Shown here: in pieces, positions 26,996 through 34,955 of the stretch
Position numbering within the stretch: position 1 is the stretch's first letter
How the letters are laid out: each line of letters begins with the position of its first letter
Made by a program: the position numbers and the translations under genes
The notes under the pieces: generated by a model
What the model was told of the DNA's origin: nothing
What the model saw: only the letters and a program-made list of their open reading frames with translations
The model's database searches: none
DNA from: Bacteroidota bacterium
Lineage (GTDB): Bacteria > Bacteroidota > Bacteroidia > Bacteroidales > DYOH01
Assembly: GCA_020048155.1 (NCBI GenBank)
Contig: JAIFMY010000013.1
Span: 1 to 41,794 of the forward strand
Length of the DNA stretch: 41,794 bases
Reading direction: 5' to 3'

Positions 26996-27262
26996 ATGGA
27001 ATTTGAATGGGATGAAAATAAAAATGCTTCAAATAAAGTAAAACATGGCATTGACTTTCATTATGCTAAGCAAGTTTTTGATGACAACAAAAGAATAAAG
27101 TTCAAAGACAACAGAGTCGATTATGGAGAAGTACGATGGATTACGATAGGTAAAATAATGGATGCTTTACTCACAGTGGTATATACTATACGCAAAGAAG
27201 CCATTAGATTAATTTCGGCACGACCATCAAATAAAGAAGAAAAGGAATTTTATAGTAAATAA
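26996..27262 (+). CDS. brnT: BrnT-family toxin
   Basis: An 88-aa protein of the BrnT family, RelE-fold ribonuclease toxins of type II systems. The signature FEWDENKNASNKVKHGIDF at the N-terminus, the central YGEVRWITIGKI and the end VVYTIRKEAIRLISARPSNKEEKEFY match the family throughout. BrnT inhibits translation by RNA cleavage when free and is neutralised by a DNA-binding partner. The order toxin first, antitoxin second is the normal BrnTA order. The gene has its own -7 element. Confidence 0.92.
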   Translation: MEFEWDENKNASNKVKHGIDFHYAKQVFDDNKRIKFKDNRVDYGEVRWITIGKIMDALLTVVYTIRKEAIRLISARPSNKEEKEFYSK

Positions 27263-27273
27263 ATCAACTGGAT

Positions 27274-27657
27274 ATGGAATTTGAAATGATATATTGGAAA
27301 GATGCTTTGAAGTTGATGATTAGTAATTCGACTTTGGAACAGAAACAAATAGATTTTAATCAAGAGATGATACCAGTTAGTCAGGTAATTATTTTTAATC
27401 AGCATGGGTACAGGGTGCCCGAAGAATTGGTAGAATATGACGATGTTTCCATTGACTATTCAGATTTGCCTGCATTGAATAAAGAGGACATACTTTCCGG
27501 GAAGTTAGAAAGAATTTATACCGCAGAAATACCCCTAAACGAAGAAGTAGTAAAATGGCTAAATGATTCAAAAATCAATTTGAATACACTGGTTGGCGAG
27601 CTGGTAAACAATTTTTATAATACTATGAAGCACATTAAAAACAATGCCGCATTATAG
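27274..27657 (+). CDS. Probable BrnA-like antitoxin with extended N-terminus
   Basis: A 127-aa protein, 11 bp after brnT. The C-terminal part, AEIPLNEEVVKWLNDSKINLNTLVGELVNNFY, has the beta-strand/helix/helix pattern and polar spacing of ribbon-helix-helix DNA-binding domains, comparable to the end of BrnA. The middle IDYSDLPALNKEDILSGKLERIY resembles the toxin-neutralising linker. The first 60 residues (EFEMIYWKDALKLMISNSTLEQKQ...VIIFNQHGYRVPEEL) are longer than in usual BrnA and I do not recognise them. It is the antitoxin by position and C-terminal shape, and probably autoregulates the operon. Confidence 0.7.
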   Translation: MEFEMIYWKDALKLMISNSTLEQKQIDFNQEMIPVSQVIIFNQHGYRVPEELVEYDDVSIDYSDLPALNKEDILSGKLERIYTAEIPLNEEVVKWLNDSKINLNTLVGELVNNFYNTMKHIKNNAAL

Positions 27658-27887
27658 TGCTTTCTGGTATTTAACACAGATGACGCCATAGAGAATAATA
27701 CTCATATCATAAAGCCCTTGTTATTTCCTTTTAGTATGATTGGATGGCAATCTTTGGTAATGATTGTATTACATTTTTCATAGTTCCTTTGGCATGAATT
27801 ATTCTACATGATTGCATCCCTACCAGAATAATTTAAATTGATGTGTAAGCTTTCGCTCTCTGACTATTAATCAGGTGGTTTACATAT
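27658..27887. other. Intergenic region, no feature recognised
   Basis: No gene, promoter or clear repeat was found between the antitoxin gene and the terminator at 27888. The stretch is AT-rich, with short homopolymer tracts only. Confidence 0.6.
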
Positions 27888-27921
27888 AAAAATCCCCCGG
27901 AATCTATTTCCGAGGGATTTT
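27888..27921. terminator. Bidirectional rho-independent terminator
   Basis: AAAATCCCCCGGAA pairs with TTCCGAGGGATTTT (one mismatch, 4-nt loop). On the minus strand, where acs ends at 27958, the T run is TTTTTATATG; on the plus strand it is TTTTG TTC. Confidence 0.8.
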
Positions 27922-27957
27922 GTTCTAACAATTATCTATTGGGCATTTGGTTAGTTA

Positions 27958-29853
27958 TTACTCTTCAAGCGTAGAGATATCTCCCTCGGGTAGGCCTTGT
28001 GCGCGGGCTTTCAGCACACGGCGCATGATTTTACCACTTCGGGTTTTGGGCAATATCTCCGTAAAACTTATTTGCTCGGGTTTGGCTATAGGGCCCATCA
28101 TTTTGGCTACGTGATCTTTTATTTCTTTTTCCAACTCGTGCGATGGTGTAAATCCTGTGCGCAAAATGGCGTAAACATATATGGCATTCCCCTTCAGTTC
28201 ATGCGGCAATGCTATGGCAGCGGCTTCCGTTACTGCAGGATGGCTTACCACTGCGCTTTCTATTTCGGCAGTTCCAAGCCTGTATCCACTTACTTTTATT
28301 ACATCATCAGATCTGCCTATTATCCAGAAATATCCATCATTGTCTACCTTGGCAGCATCACCGGCGTGGTACCAACCTTGTTGCTCGTATTTTTTCCAGT
28401 ACGATTCGTAAAATCTCTGGCGGTCTTGGTGTATGCAGCAAGCCATGCCCGGCCAAGGGGTTTTTATTACCAGATTTCCTTGCTCACCTGGTGCTACATC
28501 GTTGCCTTGGTCGTCTACAACTCCTACTTCAACACCAAAAAATGGTTTGGTTGCAGATCCTGGTTTGAGTGGCGTTATAGGCAAAGGTGTGATTACGTGG
28601 CCACCTGTTTCGGTTTGCCACCATGTATCCATGATGGGGGCTTTGCCCTTTCCAACCACATTGTAATACCATTTCCAAGCCTCAGGGTTTATAGGCTCAC
28701 CTACTGAACCCAGCAAGCGCAATGAACTTATATTGTGTCTGTTTACCCACGATTCTCCATAGCGCATAAGTCCGCGTATAGCGGTAGGGCTGGTGTAAAG
28801 TATATTTATTCCGTATTTGTCAATCATACGCCACCAGCGGTCGGGATAAGGATGGTTGGGTGCACCTTCGTACAAAAACAAGGTAGCGCCATTGATGAGA
28901 GGCCCGTATACAATGTAGCTATGTCCGGTTATCCAACCCGGGTCGGCAGCACACCAGTAACGGTCTTCCGGTTTCAAGTCGAAAACCATGCTGTGCGTGG
29001 TAGATGTGTATACAGAATATCCGCCATGTTTATGCACTATGCCTTTGGGTTTACCGGTAGAGCCCGAAGTATATAACAAAAAGAGCATATCGTTGGCATC
29101 CATCACCTCCGTAGGGCATGGAGTGTTGGCTATGGGCAGTGCTCTGAGGTCGTGAAACCAATAGTCACGGTCGTTTTCCATGTACACAACTTCGCCAGTA
29201 CGTTTTACAGTAATTACAACTTCGAGAGTAGAGCAAGATTCTACTGCTTCGTTTACTATTTGCTTGAGCCCGGTGGGTTTTCCACGTCTGTATCCACCAT
29301 CGGCAGTTACCAGTACCCGGCTGTGCGCATCGTTTATTCTTTCCTGCAAAGCTTCGGCACTAAAGCCGCCATACACCACACTGTGCGCAGCACCTATTTT
29401 AGCACATGCGAGCATAGCAAATATTTGTTCCGGTATTTGGGGCATGTATATGGTTACTATATCACCTTTTCGTACTCCCATGCTTTTCAGAATATTTGCA
29501 AAAGCTGTAACCTCACGGTTGAGTGCATGGTACGAGAATACTTTGCTTTCGCCGTTTTCACCTTCCCATATCAGCGCTATTTTGTTTCTGATTGGGGTTT
29601 TCAAGTGTCGATCTATGGCATTGTGTATGATGTTTATTTTGCCTCCTGCATACCACTTAAAGAAGGGTTTGTCGGAATCATCCAGTACTTTGTCCCATTT
29701 TTGGTACCATTCCAACTTTTCGGCTTGTTCAGCCCAAAAGCTGAGCGGGTCTTTTATGCTTTGCGCATAAGTTTTGTCATATTCCTTTACGGTTGCATAG
29801 GCTTTCACTTCGTCTGAAGGAAAAAATAAATCTTGTGCTTCTTGCTCTGGCAT
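27958..29853 (-). CDS. acs: Acetyl-CoA synthetase
   Basis: A 631-aa AMP-forming acetate-CoA ligase: acetate + ATP to acetyl-AMP, then acetyl-CoA. Motifs include YTSGSTGKPKGIVH (P-loop-like), DPGWITGHSYIVYGPL, DTWWQTETGG (the Trp that limits the acyl pocket to acetate), GWYHAGDAAKVD, and the C-terminal LPKTRSGKIMRRVLKA with the catalytic lysine that is a common site of acetylation control. The length is normal for Acs (about 630-660). The N-terminal FWAEQAEKLEWYQKWDKV is the usual ACS cap. It is cytoplasmic and apparently monocistronic. Confidence 0.97.
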   Translation of the reverse strand: MPEQEAQDLFFPSDEVKAYATVKEYDKTYAQSIKDPLSFWAEQAEKLEWYQKWDKVLDDSDKPFFKWYAGGKINIIHNAIDRHLKTPIRNKIALIWEGENGESKVFSYHALNREVTAFANILKSMGVRKGDIVTIYMPQIPEQIFAMLACAKIGAAHSVVYGGFSAEALQERINDAHSRVLVTADGGYRRGKPTGLKQIVNEAVESCSTLEVVITVKRTGEVVYMENDRDYWFHDLRALPIANTPCPTEVMDANDMLFLLYTSGSTGKPKGIVHKHGGYSVYTSTTHSMVFDLKPEDRYWCAADPGWITGHSYIVYGPLINGATLFLYEGAPNHPYPDRWWRMIDKYGINILYTSPTAIRGLMRYGESWVNRHNISSLRLLGSVGEPINPEAWKWYYNVVGKGKAPIMDTWWQTETGGHVITPLPITPLKPGSATKPFFGVEVGVVDDQGNDVAPGEQGNLVIKTPWPGMACCIHQDRQRFYESYWKKYEQQGWYHAGDAAKVDNDGYFWIIGRSDDVIKVSGYRLGTAEIESAVVSHPAVTEAAAIALPHELKGNAIYVYAILRTGFTPSHELEKEIKDHVAKMMGPIAKPEQISFTEILPKTRSGKIMRRVLKARAQGLPEGDISTLEE

Positions 29854-30023
29854 AGGGTTATATTTATAATTTCGTTTTGTTTTATAACAACGTAAGTTAT
29901 ATAAAAAAAAGAAAATAACATTTAAATGATTACATATCTAAATATAAATTTTCTCAGAACTACTTTTCGAATAATAGCACTCTTTAGTTTTTAACTTAAC
30001 AAAAAAATAGGAAATAAAGGAAC

Positions 30024-30031
30024 TATTTTTG
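30024..30031 (+). promoter_or_regulatory. Possible -7 element of the KamA-like gene
   Basis: TATTTTTG at 30024-30031 fits TAnnTTTG, about 50 bp before the TTG start at 30083. No -33 element is evident. Confidence 0.35.
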
Positions 30032-30082
30032 ACGTTTATTTAATATCTTACGTGCAGTACTCCAACTTATAACTAAATAAAA

Positions 30083-32221
30083 TTGGAAACTATAATACAA
30101 ACATTACTCACTGAAAATGAGTTTTTAAGCCATCTGATACAACAATCTGACAGTACTGCTCAGTTCAAAATTCTATTGCGCAAATATGTGGAAGAAAATT
30201 TCACTTTCACAGAAAAGCAAAAGATTAACAATTTGGTAACTCAGCAAAGTTGGCGGCTATTTGCTTACAGACGTATACAGCTTTATTTGCAGGATACCGA
30301 AGTAGCTTATGCCCAGCTTATAACCAGCGCAGGTATTGAGATTGCAGATCCTTTTGCACAACTTTTTACCCAAGTGAAATACAATAAAAGCCAAGTTACT
30401 TTGGCTTTCTGGTACGATATGCTATGGCTCATGCGACAGATGAAGGGCAATATGCGAGTACCTGCATTGCTCAATGTAAACAGGCAACTGGAAATGCATG
30501 CTTGCGGAACGCAAGATGGGGTAGTAGCAGAGCGATTGAAAAATAAAGAAAGAATAATCAGGAAGTTGATAGGGAAAATAAATGCTCGTGAGTTTACAGG
30601 CCATGCATATGCTTTTGAACCTTGTCATACCGATGATGAAAAGTATGCACTCATGCAAAGTTGGTGGAATGAGCATTTATTTCATCTCCAATTTGCAGTG
30701 CGCAGCCCTGAGGCACTCAACGATATGCTCGATAATACCCTCGATGCTGAAACAATCCGTATCTTGACGAATGCAAAAAATAAAGGGATTCCTTTCTTTG
30801 TAAATCCTTATTACTTGTCGCTCATCATCATCGACCGCCAAAGTCCATTTTATAATTCGGACTCAGCTATAAGGCAATATGTAATATACAGCGAGCAACT
30901 TGTAAACGAATTCGGACAAATACGTGCTTGGGAGAAAGAAGACCTGGTAGTGGCTGGAAAGCCCAACGCAGCAGGTTGGCTATTGCCTTTCAATGATAGC
31001 ATACACCGCCGTTACCCCGATGTGGCCATAGTAATACCTGCTACCACAGGACGTGCATGCGGTGGCTTGTGCAGCACCTGTCAGCGTATGTACGATTTTC
31101 AGAGGGGCAACCTCAATTTTAACCTGCAAAAGCTTGCGCCCAGTGCAAAATGGAGCAGCAAACTTAGCCTACTCATGAATTATTTCAGAAATGATTCTGC
31201 CCTCAAAGATATACTCATAACCGGGGGCGATGCCCTCATGAGTACCGATGCAGCCTTGAGCGAAGTGCTTGAAGCTGTATTGCAAATGGCCAAAAATAAG
31301 CGCGATGACAATAAGTTGCGCCCAAATGGCGAAAAATATGCGGAGATTGTGCGCATTCGCCTTGGTACGCGCATACCCGTGTATATTCCGCAGCGCATAA
31401 CTCCCCAATTGGTGAACCTACTGCGCGATTTCAGAGAACGTGCTAGCCAGGAAGGTATTCAGCAATTTATCCTGCAAATGCATGTTGAGTCTGCTATGGA
31501 GGTTACGCCTGAATTTGTGTCTGCCATTGATCGGATTATAAGTACAGGCTGGACGCTTACCAATCAGATGGTATACACTTCGGCAGCTTCCAAGCGTGGG
31601 CATGCAGTCAAACTTAGGCACGTACTTTCTAACCTCGGTGTATTGCCCTATTATACTTTTGCGGTGAAAGGATTTGAAGAAAACAAGAGCTCATATACAC
31701 CTTTATCTCGCTTGGTGCAGGAAGAAATGGAGGAGAAAAATGCGGCTATATTGCCAGCGAAATACCTGAAAAGCTTCAACTGGAAAAATATAGGATTTAA
31801 TAGTATGGCAATCAGGGTGAAGGAAATTATGAAGGAAAGCAATTTGCCATTTCTTGCTACCGACCGTAACCTAGTAAACCTGCCCGGTGTAGGCAAAAGC
31901 CTTACCTACCGTACCATTGGTATTACCATCGATGGGCGGCGTATTCTTGAATTTGAATATGATAGTTACCGCAGACATAGCCCAATCATCAACGAGGGGT
32001 CGAAGGTGCAAATGGTAGAGTCAAAATCGATATACGAATACCTGAAACAAATGGAAGCTATGAGTGAAGACGTGGATGCATATGAAACCATTTGGGGATA
32101 CACAGAGAGTACTACTGAGCCTATTCATCCGGTTTTTGAGTATACTTCATATGATTTTATTCCTACTACCGAACTTACCAACCTCGATTTGCATACGCAG
32201 CGGGCCTTGAGCCACAGTTAG
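30083..32221 (+). CDS. KamA-family radical SAM protein, extended form
   Basis: A 712-aa radical SAM protein. The cluster motif is CGGLCSTC (CxxxCxxC, about residues 330-337), followed by LITGGDALMS, the GGD motif of the SAM site. IRIRLGTRIPVYIPQRI and FILQMHVESAMEV match the lysine 2,3-aminomutase family. LPGVGKSLTYRTIGITIDGRRILEFEYD near 590-625 aligns in style with the KamA PGGGGK segment that holds the PLP lysine. Typical KamA is about 420-470 aa; this has roughly 280 extra N-terminal residues, mostly helical. The start is TTG at 30083. The substrate is not evident; the gene stands alone. Confidence 0.85.
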   Translation: METIIQTLLTENEFLSHLIQQSDSTAQFKILLRKYVEENFTFTEKQKINNLVTQQSWRLFAYRRIQLYLQDTEVAYAQLITSAGIEIADPFAQLFTQVKYNKSQVTLAFWYDMLWLMRQMKGNMRVPALLNVNRQLEMHACGTQDGVVAERLKNKERIIRKLIGKINAREFTGHAYAFEPCHTDDEKYALMQSWWNEHLFHLQFAVRSPEALNDMLDNTLDAETIRILTNAKNKGIPFFVNPYYLSLIIIDRQSPFYNSDSAIRQYVIYSEQLVNEFGQIRAWEKEDLVVAGKPNAAGWLLPFNDSIHRRYPDVAIVIPATTGRACGGLCSTCQRMYDFQRGNLNFNLQKLAPSAKWSSKLSLLMNYFRNDSALKDILITGGDALMSTDAALSEVLEAVLQMAKNKRDDNKLRPNGEKYAEIVRIRLGTRIPVYIPQRITPQLVNLLRDFRERASQEGIQQFILQMHVESAMEVTPEFVSAIDRIISTGWTLTNQMVYTSAASKRGHAVKLRHVLSNLGVLPYYTFAVKGFEENKSSYTPLSRLVQEEMEEKNAAILPAKYLKSFNWKNIGFNSMAIRVKEIMKESNLPFLATDRNLVNLPGVGKSLTYRTIGITIDGRRILEFEYDSYRRHSPIINEGSKVQMVESKSIYEYLKQMEAMSEDVDAYETIWGYTESTTEPIHPVFEYTSYDFIPTTELTNLDLHTQRALSHS

Positions 32222-32340
32222 ATTATTTAATTTGTTTCCCTATACCTCTTTTGCTTTGATTTTTGCAATGCAAATATGATGGTTCAGTTTTTTACCTAAG
32301 CTACAATTATAAACTTTATCAGACTTTAATAGCATAAAAT

Positions 32341-32375
32341 AAAAAACCATATACGGATTTCATATCTGGTTTTTT
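32341..32375. terminator. Bidirectional rho-independent terminator
   Basis: AAAAAACCA pairs with TGGTTTTTT, with partial inner pairing. It can serve the KamA-like gene (plus, stop at 32221) and psd (minus, stop at 32429). Confidence 0.7.
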
Positions 32376-32428
32376 GGGTTTGAAGACCTGCTTTTTTGTT
32401 TTGCCTTACTTTTTTTACATCAGAACAA

Positions 32429-33079
32429 CTATTCTTGGGCCAAGACTGTGATACCACCGGTAACTACATCACCTGGTTTCACATTTAATTTGGTACCCAC
32501 CGGGAAGAATACATCTACACGTGAACCAAATTTAATAAAGCCCAGTTGTTGGGTTTGTTTCATATTATCTCCCTCTTTCACATACCATACTATACGGCGA
32601 GCTACAAAGCCTGCTATCTGGCGAATGAGATATTTATTATTACCCGAATCAATCACTGTTGTAGTTCGTTCGTTTTCAGTCGACGATTTTGGCAAACGAG
32701 CATACAAGAATTTGCCAGGATGATATTTGAAGTATTTGATAACGCCATCAATCGGAATCCAGTTAATATGCACATTGAAAGGCGACATGAATATGGAAAC
32801 CTGAATGCGGTTGTCGTTGAAATATTCGGTTTCTTTGGTTTCTTCCAGAACCACCACTACGCCATCGCATGGTGAAACTACTGTCCCTGCTGCCTGTAGC
32901 AGTTTGCGATTTGGAATGCGAAAAAAACGTAGAAAGAAAATATACAAGCCAGCAAATACCAGATACAGAAAATACTTTACCACAGCAAAATTTACAAAAA
33001 AATGCACCAATAATGCAAACGCTGATAAAACTATAAACGTGAGGATGAGAGTAGGGTACCCTTCGCGGTGAATGCGCAT
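32429..33079 (-). CDS. psd: Phosphatidylserine decarboxylase, archaeal-type proenzyme
   Basis: A 216-aa PSD of the short (archaeal-type) class. Two N-terminal hydrophobic helices (about 10-50) anchor it to the inner membrane. Motifs include AAGTVVSPCDGVV, SIFMSPFNVHINWIPIDGVI and GFIKFGSRVDV; self-cleavage at G185-S186 would convert Ser186 into the pyruvoyl group. It makes phosphatidylethanolamine from phosphatidylserine. It follows cdsA by 21 bp and is the last gene of the rsfS-ftsH-DUF2007-cdsA-psd run. The phosphatidylserine synthase gene is not in the window. Confidence 0.95.
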   Translation of the reverse strand: MRIHREGYPTLILTFIVLSAFALLVHFFVNFAVVKYFLYLVFAGLYIFFLRFFRIPNRKLLQAAGTVVSPCDGVVVVLEETKETEYFNDNRIQVSIFMSPFNVHINWIPIDGVIKYFKYHPGKFLYARLPKSSTENERTTTVIDSGNNKYLIRQIAGFVARRIVWYVKEGDNMKQTQQLGFIKFGSRVDVFFPVGTKLNVKPGDVVTGGITVLAQE

Positions 33080-33100
33080 ATTGAAATATAATATAAGAGT

Positions 33101-33934
33101 TTATAAAATCTGAATTATTTGCAAATATACATATGAAAATGGTACTGCAAGCAACAGGCTGTCAAATCTGTCGAGAATGCCTCCATGCCCGGGAAGCAAC
33201 GAACCACTGTCTTTTACATCGAGGTTACGTTTGAGCATAGACTGAATCAAGTCGCCATAATTTCCGAAAACTACAACAATGGCACTAATTACCAGCCAAT
33301 TGATTGGGGTTATTCGGTCGAAGAAACCGGAAATAATCCAAGCAAGAAGCATGCTTGTAAGAAGTCCTCCGGCTGCACCTTCCCAAGTTTTCTTGGGTGA
33401 AATACGTTCAAAGAGTTTATTTCGTCCCATCGACATACCAAATAGGTATGCGCCAGTATCGTTGGCCCAAATGAGGAAAATAATTCCCAGAACCAATGTT
33501 GGGTCGAACAATATGAATCCGGATGAAACCTTCACCGATAATTTAATAAGTAGAGAAAAAGGCAAAGAAATGTAAACTAAAGCCAGCAGGGCATAGGCAA
33601 TATTGGTAAATGAATCGGGTTGTTTGCGGTACAACTCTGCTATGAACAGTGGAGTTACCAGCAGAAACGAGAGGAAAAACCATTCGCCCGGTATCATTTT
33701 GTATGCCACAGCCATGGTGAGCAGCAAGAAGAAAGTGGAAATAATTGCTGTATATAAAAAAAGTGGCGATTTACCTGAAGCTTTTTCTAAGCGAAAAAAT
33801 TCGTATAAACCGAGTAAATTGACCAATAGCACAAACACCAGCATAGAATACTGGTGAAATGCAATAGTAGAAATAAGTGTGATACTAAAAATGACGGCAG
33901 TAATAGCTCTGGTTTTAAGATTAGAGTTTTTCAC
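33101..33934 (-). CDS. cdsA: Phosphatidate cytidylyltransferase CdsA
   Basis: A 277-aa integral membrane enzyme making CDP-diacylglycerol from phosphatidate and CTP, the branch point for all phospholipids. Seven or eight hydrophobic segments are visible. The family signature appears as KDSGSLLPGHGGILDRFDS near the C-terminus, with NDTGAYLFGMSMGRNKLFERISPKKTWEGAAGG earlier. Its start overlaps the DUF2007 gene stop by 4 bp (translational coupling is likely), and psd follows. Confidence 0.97.
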   Translation of the reverse strand: MKNSNLKTRAITAVIFSITLISTIAFHQYSMLVFVLLVNLLGLYEFFRLEKASGKSPLFLYTAIISTFFLLLTMAVAYKMIPGEWFFLSFLLVTPLFIAELYRKQPDSFTNIAYALLALVYISLPFSLLIKLSVKVSSGFILFDPTLVLGIIFLIWANDTGAYLFGMSMGRNKLFERISPKKTWEGAAGGLLTSMLLAWIISGFFDRITPINWLVISAIVVVFGNYGDLIQSMLKRNLDVKDSGSLLPGHGGILDRFDSLLLAVPFSYVYLQIIQIL

Positions 33935-34896
33935 AGATTATCAGATGTGGTTACAAATTCAAATTCTTCGTCGATGGATTTGGCTCTCTCTAATTGATCA
34001 GCGTCAACATATACTTCTATGTCGCCAATCAGGAAAAGAGAATCTTTTTTAGTAATGATTGCAGCAGCAATGCCTTCTTTTTGAAGATGGGCTTTGAGCA
34101 AAATAGCTTGATGTATTTCAGTAAGGGTTGCAAGCAGTGCCCATTCTCGCGAAGCATCAAGTATCTCCTGAGCTTTTTCATACATATAATCTTCAACCCA
34201 TACCGAGCAAATATCGGTTTCAGTCCAGGTATTGATAATAGCTTCAACCTCATTTTTGCGAAGCTCGCTAACCATTAAATCTGCTTCCTGATACTCAGAT
34301 GTCTCAAAAATTTTTTGCCAGCCAGGAAGTTGAATGATAGTATTGTAAGCAAACTCTAGGTCGGTTTCTTTTACCCAAATTTGAATTTCTTTTACAAAAA
34401 AGTCTTCGTTTTTTTGTTTTAGTGCAATGCAATCTACTGCCAGTTCGCTTAACACATCAGCAATAGACGCTAATTGGCTCTCGCTTTGGTGGGTGATAAG
34501 TAGTTTCCATCCAAATAGGTTGCTGAAATATTCATCTACAAATGGAGCATCGGCATTGGGTACGTATAGTTGGTATCGCATTGCATTGAGAAAAGGATCG
34601 AACTCTTCGATGGTATTTACTGAAATATATTGGCGTTCGATAATTTCTCGCACAAGTTCCACAGGGTTTTTTCGAATAAATGAGTTAATTCTCCAATGGC
34701 CGGTAAATTGCCTGAGAAGAGCTAAAGCACGCTCTGTGTCTTTATTCTCAACCATTAATTCAATATCGCCCAGCAAAAAAGCGCTGTCCTTCTCATTGAG
34801 AATGACAGCGTTTATGTTGTTTTGCAGCAGAATATCACGCCTGAGTTGCGCCTGATGTATTCTGTCAAACGATCCGATGCTTGTCCAGTCTTTCAT
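33931..34896 (-). CDS. Protein with repeated DUF2007-like (PII-type) domains
   Basis: A 321-aa protein built of about four repeats of a DUF2007-like unit of about 65-75 residues. The first (DWTSIGSFDRIHQAQLRRDILLQNNINAVILNEKDSAFLLGDIELMV) and the last (EWALLATLTEIHQAILLKAHLQKEGIAAAIITKKDSLFLIGDIEVYV) are clearly alike; the two between (WKLLITHQSESQLASIADVLSEL... and WQKIFETSEYQEADLMVSELRKNEV...) are diverged. DUF2007 is a proposed signal-transducing domain related to PII-like folds. I choose ATG at 34896 (MKDWTSIGSF), since the first repeat begins right there. It sits between ftsH and cdsA and overlaps cdsA by 4 bp. Its role is unknown. Confidence 0.82.
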   Translation of the reverse strand: MKDWTSIGSFDRIHQAQLRRDILLQNNINAVILNEKDSAFLLGDIELMVENKDTERALALLRQFTGHWRINSFIRKNPVELVREIIERQYISVNTIEEFDPFLNAMRYQLYVPNADAPFVDEYFSNLFGWKLLITHQSESQLASIADVLSELAVDCIALKQKNEDFFVKEIQIWVKETDLEFAYNTIIQLPGWQKIFETSEYQEADLMVSELRKNEVEAIINTWTETDICSVWVEDYMYEKAQEILDASREWALLATLTEIHQAILLKAHLQKEGIAAAIITKKDSLFLIGDIEVYVDADQLERAKSIDEEFEFVTTSDNL

Positions 34897-34955
34897 AGAA
34901 AATTTATTTAACATATAAATTTAGCTACAAAAGATTTGAAAAGCAAGAAGAATAT

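Noticed and set aside
27997-29817. Long ORFs antisense to acs (236, 119, 221, 196 aa)
   Set aside because: They are antisense frames opened by acs codon use; none has family motifs.
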